Shown piece after piece: positions 43,413 through 52,396 of a stretch of DNA of 62,982 nt. How positions within the stretch are numbered: the first letter of the stretch is position 1; each line of letters begins with the position of its first letter. The notes under the pieces were generated by a model. It was not told the origin of the DNA. It saw nothing but the letters and a program-made list of their open reading frames with translations, and did no database searches. The position numbers and the translations under genes were made by a program. Source of the DNA: Funiculus sociatus GB2-C1 (GTDB lineage: Bacteria; Cyanobacteriota; Cyanobacteriia; Cyanobacteriales; FACHB-T130); NCBI RefSeq assembly GCF_039962115.1, contig NZ_JAMPKJ010000035.1:1-62982 (forward strand), in the 5' to 3' direction.

Positions 43413-44462
43413 TTAAACCACCGCTGGTTCTAACATTCTAATAGTGCCAGCAGTGGCATCAATCTCCACATCTAAACCAATAGGAAGCGTAACTATCGGT
43501 TCAATGTGACCAATCATCGCGCCGTACCAAGAGGGAATTCCTAATGGTTGAATATGATCCCAAACTACTTCTTCAAGGGTGAGAGAACCATAATCAGCAT
43601 CAGGTGAACATCCTTTACACTGCCCGAAAATAAAACCAGCTAATTTATTAAATACTCCGGCAATTTTTAGGTGAGTCATCAAACGGTCGATGCGGTAAAT
43701 ATTTTCATTAATTTCTTCTAAAAATAAGATAGCACCATTCAAATCGGGCATATAAGGAGAACCCACAATTCCAGAAAAAACTGAAAGATTGCCGCCAATA
43801 AGCTTGCCTTGCGCTCGACCGGGTGTTATAGTTTGTTGGCGATATTTTAGCTGCATCAATCGATTTTCATCGCCGTCATCTTTTAGGTTTTGAAAAGTCA
43901 CGGTTTCGGCAGATTCTAAGACGCGGCGGAAAGAATCAGTTTGTTTTGTTCGCCAAGATGTCAAACCGTTGGGGCCGTGAAATGTAACTAAGTTAGTTTT
44001 AGCGTTAATTCCCAAAATTAACGCTGTGATATCGCTGAAACCGACAATAATTTTGGCATTTTTGCGGATGAGTTGGTAATCTAAGTATGGTAGTATCCGA
44101 CTGCAACCCCAGCCGCCACGCATTGGGAGAATAGCTGTTACTTTCGGGTCAGCAAAAAACTGATTAATGTCTGCGGCGCGGTCTTTATCTTTGCCCCCTA
44201 AATAACCATATCTGTCGAGGATATGGGGAGCAAGTTTGGGAACCATTCCCAGTCCCCGCACTACATCTATGACGATATCGAGTTCTTCCCGGAGAAATGT
44301 TGCACTAGCGGGACTGACAATTCCCACAATAGAACCGGGTTTTAAACGGGCGGGTTTTAAAATTGGGGGAGTTGCGGCTTTTCCTGATTTTAAGGGAGAA
44401 GCTATGAGGGTAGCGATCGCGCTTTTGGCAACTGTTTCGATAAACTGACGGCGGCTGCTCAT
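43413..44462 (-). CDS. S66-family LD-carboxypeptidase, Tat signal
   Basis: 349 residues. The N-terminus MSSRRQFIETVAKSAIATLI has a Tat-like SRRQFI motif and a hydrophobic stretch. The S66 catalytic residues are the Ser in VGFSDITALI, the Glu in LFLEEINENIYRID, and the His in IGHIEPIVTLPIGL. The fold is that of LdcA/MccF enzymes, which cleave the L-Lys-D-Ala bond in peptidoglycan recycling or hydrolyse microcin C7. The Tat signal would send it to the periplasm, unlike cytoplasmic LdcA; this is a minor oddity. Confidence 0.9.
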   Translation of the reverse strand: MSSRRQFIETVAKSAIATLIASPLKSGKAATPPILKPARLKPGSIVGIVSPASATFLREELDIVIDVVRGLGMVPKLAPHILDRYGYLGGKDKDRAADINQFFADPKVTAILPMRGGWGCSRILPYLDYQLIRKNAKIIVGFSDITALILGINAKTNLVTFHGPNGLTSWRTKQTDSFRRVLESAETVTFQNLKDDGDENRLMQLKYRQQTITPGRAQGKLIGGNLSVFSGIVGSPYMPDLNGAILFLEEINENIYRIDRLMTHLKIAGVFNKLAGFIFGQCKGCSPDADYGSLTLEEVVWDHIQPLGIPSWYGAMIGHIEPIVTLPIGLDVEIDATAGTIRMLEPAVV

Positions 44463-44870
44463 GCGGGTATAATTTTCTTTACCGGACAGGAATGTAATAG
44501 CGAGTTGGATGAAAAATTAATAGCGATCGCCCAAAATCATACCTGTAAACATAAGTTAAAAAAGCAATAGCGCCTTACGAGACTTTATATTTAAGCTGAT
44601 AGACATATTTTTTGCCTTGGTAGCGATCGCTATTTATGCCAAGTTCTCTTGGTGCTGGGACTAGGAGTTTTAGGCGCGATCGCTTTCTCTGTAGCAAGCG
44701 CAGACTCTCCTACCCAAAAATGCGTAAATCTTATTAAAACATCCTTTAAAGGTAATTAATCCCGTCATTTGTTTTTTTTATAGAATTTCACTTTATATCC
44801 GCAACAGATCCATTTATTGCCAATATAAAGTGAAATTCTATGATGGGAACAAGAGAATTGCGTTTAAATA
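44463..44870. other. Intergenic region with fold-back and a possible peptide relic
   Basis: 408 bp. A TTG-started frame at 44649-44759 encodes LVLGLGVLGAIAFSVASADS followed by PTQKCVNLIKTSFKGN, a signal-peptide-like start that could be a gene relic. A long inverted repeat sits at 44780-44841. HIP1 sites are frequent. No full gene is supported. Confidence 0.35.
44780..44841. repeat. 19-bp perfect inverted repeat
   Basis: ATAGAATTTCACTTTATAT (44780-44798) is exactly inverse to 44823-44841, with a 24-nt loop. Outside, CCCGTCAT and ATGATGGG add a further eight pairs with one mismatch. It could be a MITE or a terminator for the downstream minus-strand gene (44871). Confidence 0.6.
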
Positions 44871-45584
44871 TTAACTTTTCGGTGGTGCAGGAGGAGGACA
44901 AGTTTTATTAGCAAAATCACACTGATAGATGGTAGGTTTCTGCCAGCTTAAAGGAATTTCTAGCAAGTCTCGCGTCCCGGTCATACCTTGTCCTAGAAAT
45001 AGTAAAAGTGCGATGCAGTTCAAAATGATGTGAACATTGCGCCAGCGATTTGATTTGTCTTTATAGATATCCTCAATAATTGCTAACGAGAAAATCATCA
45101 ACATTGCAGCTGCAATGCCGATGTAATAGTGCGACCAGTACCACTCATTATCTCGTCGAAAAACGCCTTCTTGGAACCCCAGAATAACTAAACCTGCACC
45201 TGTTAAAGTAGCAAAAACTCCTCGCCAAAGTCGCTGTCTTGCTTTGTATAGGAATATTAACGAGGCAATAGTAGCTGCAAACATTAGTACGATGAAAACA
45301 ACTTGAAAAGGGTTTTTGCTTCCAATATTATTTTCCAAAATATGTCCAAAGATTGGGTAAGCAAGTCCTATCAAAGCAACTCCAACTACCGCAGCTGAAA
45401 GCCATTTCCCGATTTGAACGTGTTCTTTACCAACAACTGGAGAAATTTTGCTTTTCCCTTCTTTATTTTGCAAACGGCGTTGACGAGTTTGCCAAGCGAA
45501 GTGAACGACAATGCCAATCAGCGGGAAGACGAATGTAACTGCGATCGCGGGATGAATTAAAGCTGTCCAATCTGCAATTTCCAT
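44871..45584 (-). CDS. DUF4079 membrane protein (cytochrome b561-like)
   Basis: 237 residues with about five or six membrane segments (IHPAIAVTFVFPLIGIVVHF, WLSAAVVGVALIGLAYPIFG, VVFIVLMFAATIASLIFLY, YIGIAAAMLMIFSLAIIED, VHIILNCIALLLFLGQG). Several His residues (H12, H28, H85, H160 and H193 region) sit at membrane edges like heme ligands. DUF4079 is related to cytochrome b561-type proteins. It lies 25 bp after a DM13 lipoprotein gene on the same strand, so the two probably work together in electron transfer; this is inference. Confidence 0.75.
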   Translation of the reverse strand: MEIADWTALIHPAIAVTFVFPLIGIVVHFAWQTRQRRLQNKEGKSKISPVVGKEHVQIGKWLSAAVVGVALIGLAYPIFGHILENNIGSKNPFQVVFIVLMFAATIASLIFLYKARQRLWRGVFATLTGAGLVILGFQEGVFRRDNEWYWSHYYIGIAAAMLMIFSLAIIEDIYKDKSNRWRNVHIILNCIALLLFLGQGMTGTRDLLEIPLSWQKPTIYQCDFANKTCPPPAPPKS

Positions 45585-45609
45585 AACAACCTCAGTATGG
45601 GTTAATTCA

Positions 45610-46074
45610 CTAGCTACTCAACAAAGCAAAACCAAAAGTAGCATTGAATTGGCGACACCAAATCGCCACTGAACGAAAGTCTGCGGGATTTACATTAGCA
45701 GGGATAGCATAGCGTTGAGTACCGCTCACTTTTTGCAAGCGACCAATGCTTACATAATCTTCTTCTTTTATACCTGATACTGGCGGTTTTTTGGAACGAT
45801 GCAAGATAACAAATAAATCCGGGCCATTACTGGTTTTAAAAGCTTCATCTAACTCTATATAGTTTTTCCCATTTTCTGTCACCACGCTAACCATTCCCAT
45901 AGTAGGGTGTTCTGCCGCTACAAACTTTCCAAATAGGGGTACTTGTGCAACTGACTTAGCTTCTGGGGTTATTGATGCCTCAGCTTGGGTAGTTGCTTGA
46001 TTGGAACTTACCTCTTTGGTACAGCCAACAGTCAAAAGGGCAACGGCACACACTATTGCTATCTTCAACTTCAT
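45610..46074 (-). CDS. DM13-domain lipoprotein
   Basis: 154 residues. The signal and lipobox are IAIVCAVALLTVGC, so Cys18 should be lipidated. The DM13 domain follows from about 45: GKFVAAEHPTMGMVSVVTEN, DEAFKTSNGPDLFVILH, YVSIGRLQKVSGTQRYAIP and FRSVAIWCRQFNATFGFALL. DM13 is predicted to be a redox or electron-transfer domain with a conserved cysteine (in WCRQF here). It is first in a two-gene unit with DUF4079. Confidence 0.83.
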   Translation of the reverse strand: MKLKIAIVCAVALLTVGCTKEVSSNQATTQAEASITPEAKSVAQVPLFGKFVAAEHPTMGMVSVVTENGKNYIELDEAFKTSNGPDLFVILHRSKKPPVSGIKEEDYVSIGRLQKVSGTQRYAIPANVNPADFRSVAIWCRQFNATFGFALLSS

Positions 46075-46185
46075 AACCTCATCTTCCTCTACATCATTTT
46101 TACTGACAATCTACCCTTAATGTTGACATCGAAAGATGAGTTTTTCCTGAGAAATTGGCGGGAAAACGCTTAAATATATATCTGC

Positions 46186-46285
46186 TATAGCAATCCTAAA
46201 TGATTCGTGAAACCCTGTAGGGACAAGGCGTTGCCGTGTCCCTACAAGCAGAATACTCGTTCACAAGTTAAATGGGATTGCTATA
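46186..46285. repeat. Small MITE-like repeat, copy 3, complete
   Basis: 100 bp with terminal inverted repeats TATAGCAATCC (46186-46196) / GGATTGCTATA (46275-46285). A 31-bp central near-palindrome TGTAGGGACAAGGC / GCCGTGTCCCTACA lies at 46216-46246. This is the most complete of the three copies in the window. The following 46286-46635 is AT-rich upstream sequence of the cellulose synthase-like gene without other features. Confidence 0.65.
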
Positions 46286-46635
46286 ACTAGAGATTAACAT
46301 AGTATTAGTTTGAGTCCATGTAAGACTTAGTAATGATTTCAGCCCCTTATCATTTTTTGCTCTATTGACACATGGGTGAAAAAAACTATTATTATATGTA
46401 ACGTTGCTAATACCAGTCCAACCTACTATTTTTTTTAGTATATGTTAGTTCTCTAACATTCTAATCCTGTCCGTGGATTGTTTGAAGCGGCTTGTATGCA
46501 ACCATTACACCGAAACCAAAAATATATTGAGTTACAATCCAATTTGATAGCCAAGTTAAATTTAATTTATTCAGACTATTGGGAGATTAATTTAGAAAAA
46601 TTGAATACCAACATAACTTTGAGGAATTAACAGGA

Positions 46636-48885
46636 ATGACGACTTCACAGATTAATAAGCAAATGTCAAAGCGCCGTATTCTGAAGCGCGTGTTTCGGCT
46701 TCGGGTCGCAACGCTAATCATGGTGGGGATTGTTGCTTTTGCGGGCGCGATCGCTGCGGCATGGTTTGCTGGTGAAGGGACGATTAGTTACCTGTTTGCC
46801 GAACTACAAAAATGGCAAGAAAAGCCGCCTATGTGGGTGGAAGCGCCAATGGTTGCTGGCAAATATCTGCTAGTTCCCACGATTGCTTTGCTGCTTACTG
46901 TCTTAACAGTGATGAAAATTTCCCCGCTACCTAATGCCAAATCGCGGTTTTTTGTGGTGGGAATTTTGCTGGGGCTGACGGGTCGGTATATTGTCTGGCG
47001 ATCGCTTTCTACCCTGAATCTTGCTGATCCCCTAAATGGTATTTTTAGCCTGGGGTTATTTGGCATGGAAATGTTAATGCTAGCTAGTAGCATTATTCAG
47101 TTGTTTTTGATGCTAAACGTGAAAGACCGAAGGAAAGAAGCTGACCAGCTTTCTAAGAATGTCCTCAACGGCACTTTTACACCATTTGTAGATATTTTCA
47201 TTCCCACTTACAACGAATCAGTTTTTATTTTACGGCGCACAATCATAGGCTGCCAAGCTTTAGATTATGCCAACAAAAAGATTTATTTGCTCGATGATAC
47301 TAAGCGCCCAGAAATGCAACAATTGGCTGAAGAACTGGGATGCGAGTATAAAACAAGAGCAGATAATAGTCATGCTAAAGCGGGAAATCTCAATCATGCC
47401 TTTCCTCAAACCAAAGCCGAACTAATTGTTGTATTCGATGCTGATTTTATTCCCACTAAAAACTTTCTTACCCGGACGGTAGGCTTCTTTCAAGATGAAA
47501 AAGTTGCCCTGGTACAGACACCTCAAAGCTTTTATAATTCTGATCCGATTGCCCATAATTTAGGCTTAGAACACATTTTAACACCAGAAGAAGAAGTTTT
47601 TTATCGGCAAATTCAGCCAATTCGGGATGCAGCAGGCAGCGTAATTTGTTCTGGTACTTCTTTTATTGTCAGACGCAGCGCTTTGGAAGAAGCTGGTGGT
47701 TTTGTAACAGATTCCCTCAGTGAAGATTACTTTACAGGAATTCGTTTATCTGCCCAAGGCTACCGATTAATTTATTTAGATGAAAAATTGAGTGCCGGAT
47801 TAGCCGCAGAAAATATTGCTGCTCATGCTACCCAGAGGCTGCGATGGGCGCGGGGTACTTTACAAGGATTTTTTATTGAGTCGAATCCGTTAACAATTCC
47901 CGGACTAAGCCCCTTACAAAGACTGGCTCATTCAGAAGGATTGCTGCATTGGTTCACCAGTTGGGCGCGGGTCTATTTTCTGTTGATGCCATTAGCCTAT
48001 TCATTTTTAGGCGTTATTCCCATCCGGGCTACATCTGCTGAATTGTTGTATTTCTTTGTACCTTACTATGTGGTGCAACTGTCTGTTTTCTCCTGGCTAA
48101 ATTACCGTTCGCGCTCAGCTTTGTTATCGGATATTTATACTTTAGTGCTGTGTTTCCCCCTAGCACTGACTGTATTTCAAGTAATGCTAAATCCCTTCTC
48201 AAAAGGCTTTAAAGTAACGCCAAAAGGGATATCACGCGATCGCTATGCTTTCAACTGGCGTTTAGCATGGCCTTTGATTATCTTATTCCTAGCAACATCG
48301 GTCAGTTTGTGGCGGAATTTGGGAATGTGCATGATGACTAATGGCACAGCTGAGGTATACAAAGGTATCAACTTGGGTTGGGTTTGGAGTGGTTATAATT
48401 TGCTGATGATTGGCATCACGTTGTTAATCTTGCTGGATGTTCCCAAACCCGATCTGTATGAATGGTTTGATTTGAGGCGAGTGGTGCAGATAAATGTGGC
48501 AGGGCAGAATTATTGGGGAATTACTAAGATAATTTCAGAAGCTGGTGCTCAAGTAATTATGACCCAATTGCCACCGATTTCTTCAAATGAACCATTGCCC
48601 GTAACGCTGGCAATTATGGAGGAAGAAATATATCTAGAAGGACAAATTATTTCTACTGGTTTCACTGATGAATTTCCTACAGTGCAAGTGACATTTGAGC
48701 AGTTGAGTCTCTCTGAACATCGGCGATTAGTAGAAATGTTGTTTTGCCGTCCTGGTCAGTGGAAGCGTCGGGATACGCCCGGTGAAATTAGTTCTCTGTT
48801 GCTAATTTTCAAAATTTTGCTGCGTCCGCGAGTGTTGTTTGATAGAAATCGAGGAATAAGCGCGATCGCTGTCTCTAAAGTTTAG
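46636..48885 (+). CDS. Cellulose synthase-like glycosyltransferase (BcsA type, GT2)
   Basis: 749 residues. Membrane helices flank a GT2 catalytic domain: FVDIFIPTYNES, the first Asp in YLLDDTKRPEMQQLAEELG, VFDADFIP, SEDYFTGIRL (TED-type), and QRLRWARGTLQGFF (the QxxRW motif). More membrane helices follow, then a PilZ-like C-terminal domain. The expected c-di-GMP residues RxxxR and DxSxxG look degenerate (LRRVVQINV; KIISEAGAQV lacks the Asp). Function: polymerises UDP-glucose or another sugar nucleotide and extrudes the chain across the membrane. No bcsB or bcsC is adjacent. Confidence 0.9.
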   Translation: MTTSQINKQMSKRRILKRVFRLRVATLIMVGIVAFAGAIAAAWFAGEGTISYLFAELQKWQEKPPMWVEAPMVAGKYLLVPTIALLLTVLTVMKISPLPNAKSRFFVVGILLGLTGRYIVWRSLSTLNLADPLNGIFSLGLFGMEMLMLASSIIQLFLMLNVKDRRKEADQLSKNVLNGTFTPFVDIFIPTYNESVFILRRTIIGCQALDYANKKIYLLDDTKRPEMQQLAEELGCEYKTRADNSHAKAGNLNHAFPQTKAELIVVFDADFIPTKNFLTRTVGFFQDEKVALVQTPQSFYNSDPIAHNLGLEHILTPEEEVFYRQIQPIRDAAGSVICSGTSFIVRRSALEEAGGFVTDSLSEDYFTGIRLSAQGYRLIYLDEKLSAGLAAENIAAHATQRLRWARGTLQGFFIESNPLTIPGLSPLQRLAHSEGLLHWFTSWARVYFLLMPLAYSFLGVIPIRATSAELLYFFVPYYVVQLSVFSWLNYRSRSALLSDIYTLVLCFPLALTVFQVMLNPFSKGFKVTPKGISRDRYAFNWRLAWPLIILFLATSVSLWRNLGMCMMTNGTAEVYKGINLGWVWSGYNLLMIGITLLILLDVPKPDLYEWFDLRRVVQINVAGQNYWGITKIISEAGAQVIMTQLPPISSNEPLPVTLAIMEEEIYLEGQIISTGFTDEFPTVQVTFEQLSLSEHRRLVEMLFCRPGQWKRRDTPGEISSLLLIFKILLRPRVLFDRNRGISAIAVSKV

Positions 48886-50489
48886 GGTTTTACCAGTTTT
48901 GAGAGCCAGAGAAAATTGTCATTGTAAAGAGGCTCTATTTTAAAATTTGACTCTTTCTTGATTTTCTCCTGAAATTGCTCCGAAAGATTTAATAAAAACA
49001 CATCGCTAAAACCTTGAGGAATATTAGGAATATTCATAAAGTCTGGCTGTTTATTACCAGGAACTACCATAAGGCGTACTTTTTCCTCCAATAGATAGCT
49101 AAGAGCTAGGGAATTACCGAAATTAATCCCAAAAGAATTCGTAATTAAAAGAGGAGCCTTTGCTTCATTGACTATTTCTGAAACTTGATAATTGTGATAG
49201 CTAACTACTTTATTCCAAGCCGTCTCAGCTTGAGAATTAATTGCACAAGAAACAACACCTGCCCAAATCAGTGCAGCCATCACTATCTGCCAAAATTTTT
49301 GTTCTAAAAATCTAGCTGATGTAACCCCAGTGGCAAGTAGATAAGCAATTGATAGCTGAATACCCAAATAAAAAGGGACTATATACCGACTAGAAGTTGA
49401 GCGTTGTCCTCCTAAAATTAAATCCGGAAGCACTAAAGCTAAAGTTAAGGTTCCCATCAAAGTTAGGACAAATAACCAAACTTCCTTTTTGGTATTTTTG
49501 CAGATAAAATAAATTGAGTAGCTAACCAAAATTAAAAAAATAGGTAAGGTTAAATAGGTTAATAGAGTATCAAAGCCAAAGTCGCCTTGGGTTAAAATAA
49601 AAGCACGATTAATGTGAATTCCCCACGTTTTTAGCCAAGCTATTAAGGGAATGGGTACAGCCGTCCAGTTTGCTCCTGTTTCCGACCAAGTAGCGATCGC
49701 AATTACCAACCACGGAGAAAACAATAGCACCGCCGTTAGGGATGCTAGTACGAAGGCAGCTACTGTTTTAGTAAAGCGGAAGCCTTCAATTACAATTACA
49801 TAAATTCCATGTCCGATTCCCACAAATACAGAAAATGGGAATGTATAGATACTTAATGCTAAAGTTGCGGCATAAATTCCCCATGCCCGAATATGGTAAG
49901 TTTTATTTCCATCTTCTGTGGTTAGTCGCAAAGCTCGCAGCAATGTAGCACTTGATAACAAAATAGTCACGGTCCATAGGCTATATTCCCGCGCTTCCTG
50001 GGCGTACAAAACATGGAAAGGTGAGACAGCAATTAGAGCGATCGCTATCCATCCCACTAGCGGCGACTCAAATAATTCTAGGCATAGCCAATAGACACAA
50101 GGGAATACCAGCAAGCTAAACAGCACCGACAAGCTTCTCGTGACTGCTACCGAATTACCAAACAACTGCACCCAAAATCTTACTAATATGTAATAAAGTG
50201 GCGGATGTTGAGCATCATCGATTGCCAAAGCTTTAATAGTATCAATTAAGCCTTTTTCAGAATTAGGGCGCTGATACTTTTGTAAATCTTCGATGCCAAT
50301 TACTTGACCATTAAAGAGTTGCTGATTCACTTCTGCACTGGTATAGCCAGAAATTCGCAATGAAGTATAAGCTTCATCGTGCCAATAAACTTTTTTGTCC
50401 AGATTAACAAAGCGAAAAAAAACGCCGAGTACCAACACGAGGATAAGAAAAAAACCAAACCAAGTCTTAGGCAGGCTCAAATTTCGCAT
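48882..50489 (-). CDS. GT39-family membrane glycosyltransferase
   Basis: 535 residues with many membrane segments. The first extracytoplasmic loop has WHDEAYTSLR (the acidic DE motif of the GT-C/PMT-ArnT class) followed by ALAIDDAQHPPLYYILVRFW, and LYAQEAREYSLWT is a GT39-type motif. Such enzymes use polyprenyl-phosphate sugars. It is convergent with the cellulose synthase-like gene, overlapping at the stops (48882-48885). A decayed paralogue fragment lies at 62203-62532. Confidence 0.85.
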   Translation of the reverse strand: MRNLSLPKTWFGFFLILVLVLGVFFRFVNLDKKVYWHDEAYTSLRISGYTSAEVNQQLFNGQVIGIEDLQKYQRPNSEKGLIDTIKALAIDDAQHPPLYYILVRFWVQLFGNSVAVTRSLSVLFSLLVFPCVYWLCLELFESPLVGWIAIALIAVSPFHVLYAQEAREYSLWTVTILLSSATLLRALRLTTEDGNKTYHIRAWGIYAATLALSIYTFPFSVFVGIGHGIYVIVIEGFRFTKTVAAFVLASLTAVLLFSPWLVIAIATWSETGANWTAVPIPLIAWLKTWGIHINRAFILTQGDFGFDTLLTYLTLPIFLILVSYSIYFICKNTKKEVWLFVLTLMGTLTLALVLPDLILGGQRSTSSRYIVPFYLGIQLSIAYLLATGVTSARFLEQKFWQIVMAALIWAGVVSCAINSQAETAWNKVVSYHNYQVSEIVNEAKAPLLITNSFGINFGNSLALSYLLEEKVRLMVVPGNKQPDFMNIPNIPQGFSDVFLLNLSEQFQEKIKKESNFKIEPLYNDNFLWLSKLVKP

Positions 50490-50676
50490 AAATATTTTCT
50501 ATGTTGGTCAATCTATCTATTGATAGATATTTTGAAGTAGCAGCATCCCGGTTTCCCAAGTTTAACCCAATCTTGGAATTAGTCAAAAATCATCCAATCG
50601 GGTAACTCAGGCGGATGAAGTACGTTAGTTACTGCCAATCGTACTCTGATAATTACTCTGATTCGGTACTTTAGTT

Positions 50677-50889
50677 ATGAAAACCTCAGCGGTGTTATTG
50701 ACTCTAAATAGAATTTGGCAAGGCTTTGTCAGATTCCTTGTTAACACTTCAGAATTGCGTGTTTGGCAGGTTTCTGATGGTCACGGACATACTTATTGGC
50801 GTGCTTACGATCCTGTTAGTGGTCGCTCTAGCTATCTTGGCTCAGAAGCTGAGGTGCGTTCGTGGATCGAGCAACGTTATTACAGGTAA
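50677..50889 (+). CDS. Small conserved cyanobacterial protein
   Basis: 70 residues. The block ELRVWQVSDGHGHTYWRAYD then PVSGRSSYLGSEAEVRSWIE is familiar from short proteins of filamentous cyanobacteria without assigned function. It precedes ridA by 32 bp on the same strand. No known domain. Confidence 0.72.
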   Translation: MKTSAVLLTLNRIWQGFVRFLVNTSELRVWQVSDGHGHTYWRAYDPVSGRSSYLGSEAEVRSWIEQRYYR

Positions 50890-50921
50890 AATTGGCTAAT
50901 CAGCGTTAGGAGTGCCTGAGT

Positions 50922-51311
50922 ATGCAAGTCCATCGGGTGTTTTCTGGAGCTTCTTGGGAGTCCCAAGTCGGCTACTGTCGCGCTGTAAAAGTAGGAAATA
51001 TCATTTATGTTTCTGGCACTGCGCCTGTCGATGAGATTGGTGCAGTGTTTGCTCCAGAAAATGCATATGCTCAAGCAAAGCGCTGCTTTGAAATAATCCA
51101 AAAAGCCTTGCAGGATCTGGGTACTGATTGTAGCTGTGTTGTGCGAACTCGGATGTATGTCACAGACATTTCTCGCTGGAGAGAATTTGGTGAGGCGCAC
51201 AAAGAATTTTTTGGAGAAAATCCTCCAGCTTCAACGATGATAGAAGTAAAATCCCTCGTTGAGCCGGCAATGTTAATTGAGGTAGAGGCTGATGCAGTTT
51301 GTATGGAGTGA
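50922..51311 (+). CDS. RidA-family protein
   Basis: 129 residues. Motifs: GYCRAVKVGNIIYVSGTAPV, QAKRCFEIIQKALQDLGTDC, VVRTRMYVTDISRW (the Arg that contacts the substrate carboxylate) and PASTMIEVKSLVEPAMLIEV. RidA hydrolyses reactive enamines and imines made by PLP enzymes. The cluster context gives no further hint. Confidence 0.88.
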   Translation: MQVHRVFSGASWESQVGYCRAVKVGNIIYVSGTAPVDEIGAVFAPENAYAQAKRCFEIIQKALQDLGTDCSCVVRTRMYVTDISRWREFGEAHKEFFGENPPASTMIEVKSLVEPAMLIEVEADAVCME

Positions 51312-51358
51312 AAGCGATTCACTATTCCTATTTCTGCTTTTACAAACGCCACAATAAT

Positions 51359-52279
51359 TTAATTGCGGTGATTGTTACTATACCGAATCCTAGCTCCTGC
51401 CCACTGGAGTTTTTCTCGTAACGTTTGGTAATAGGAATAGTTTTCGCGCAAAATAATAAACTTAGCCAGACAATTTGCCATGCGGATGTCTACCCGCTGT
51501 CCGGGCCAAATTGCAGTTGCCATCACCCCATCCATCCATAGTTTAGTGTTTAATTCGTAGTCAGCTAAAGGCCAGACGCTCACCACAGAACCGGAGGGGA
51601 TGACAATTGGGCGACTGGAGAGACTCAAAGGGCAGATTGGGGTGACGGTAATAGCTTCCATGCCAGAATGGACGATGGGGCCGTTTGCAGAGATGGTGTA
51701 GCAGGTGGAACCAGTGGGCGTTGCGACAATCAGCCCATCCCCTTGATATTGATCGACCACCTCGCCGTCAATTTCCATTTCTAATATCGAGGTAATCATG
51801 CGGTCGGCGGAGGCGGGTTTGATGCACATTTCATTCAGTGCGAGGAAGCGATCGCTCACCGGTTCCATATTCGTGCGATCGCCCTCAAATAACGCCGCCT
51901 GCAACATCATCCGGCGTTCGATAGCATAGCGATCTTCCTCTAACCTGTCCCAAACCCTCTCAGTGTCTTGAAATTCCTCAAATGGCTGAGTTAAAAATCC
52001 CAGATGTCCCCCGACATTCACCGCTAAAATAGGGATTCTCTCTGGAGATAGATGCCGAACTGCTGCCAATGCTGTCCCGTCACCACCCAGCACCAGCGCC
52101 AGATCGATGCGGTGCATTGCGGAAGCCAAAAAAACCGGATAGGGATTATCCTTCGCCCCACTTGGCCCCATTAAAACATGGCAATTGCGTTTTTCCAGTT
52201 GCCTAGCGCATTTTTCTGCCCAACTGCGGCTTAGGGGATCTCCCGCTTTGTGAGCAATAATAACGTTTTTCAGCTCCAC
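51359..52279 (-). CDS. nadK: NAD(+) kinase
   Basis: 306 residues. The GGDGTALAAVRHL motif binds ATP/NAD, NVGGHLGFLTQ follows, and DGLIVATPTGSTCYTISANG is the NAD-binding conserved block. It phosphorylates NAD to NADP. Cyanobacteria usually have two such genes; which one this is cannot be told. Confidence 0.93.
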   Translation of the reverse strand: MELKNVIIAHKAGDPLSRSWAEKCARQLEKRNCHVLMGPSGAKDNPYPVFLASAMHRIDLALVLGGDGTALAAVRHLSPERIPILAVNVGGHLGFLTQPFEEFQDTERVWDRLEEDRYAIERRMMLQAALFEGDRTNMEPVSDRFLALNEMCIKPASADRMITSILEMEIDGEVVDQYQGDGLIVATPTGSTCYTISANGPIVHSGMEAITVTPICPLSLSSRPIVIPSGSVVSVWPLADYELNTKLWMDGVMATAIWPGQRVDIRMANCLAKFIILRENYSYYQTLREKLQWAGARIRYSNNHRN

Positions 52280-52396
52280 TGATTATTTACCCTAAACCTA
52301 TAGAGCGCGATCGCGCTTGCTTATTTTTGCGTTTGGGCGATCGCCTCCCTATCTTAAGCTAGGGTACTCCTCCTCGTAATGTTCTTTTAGCGACAA

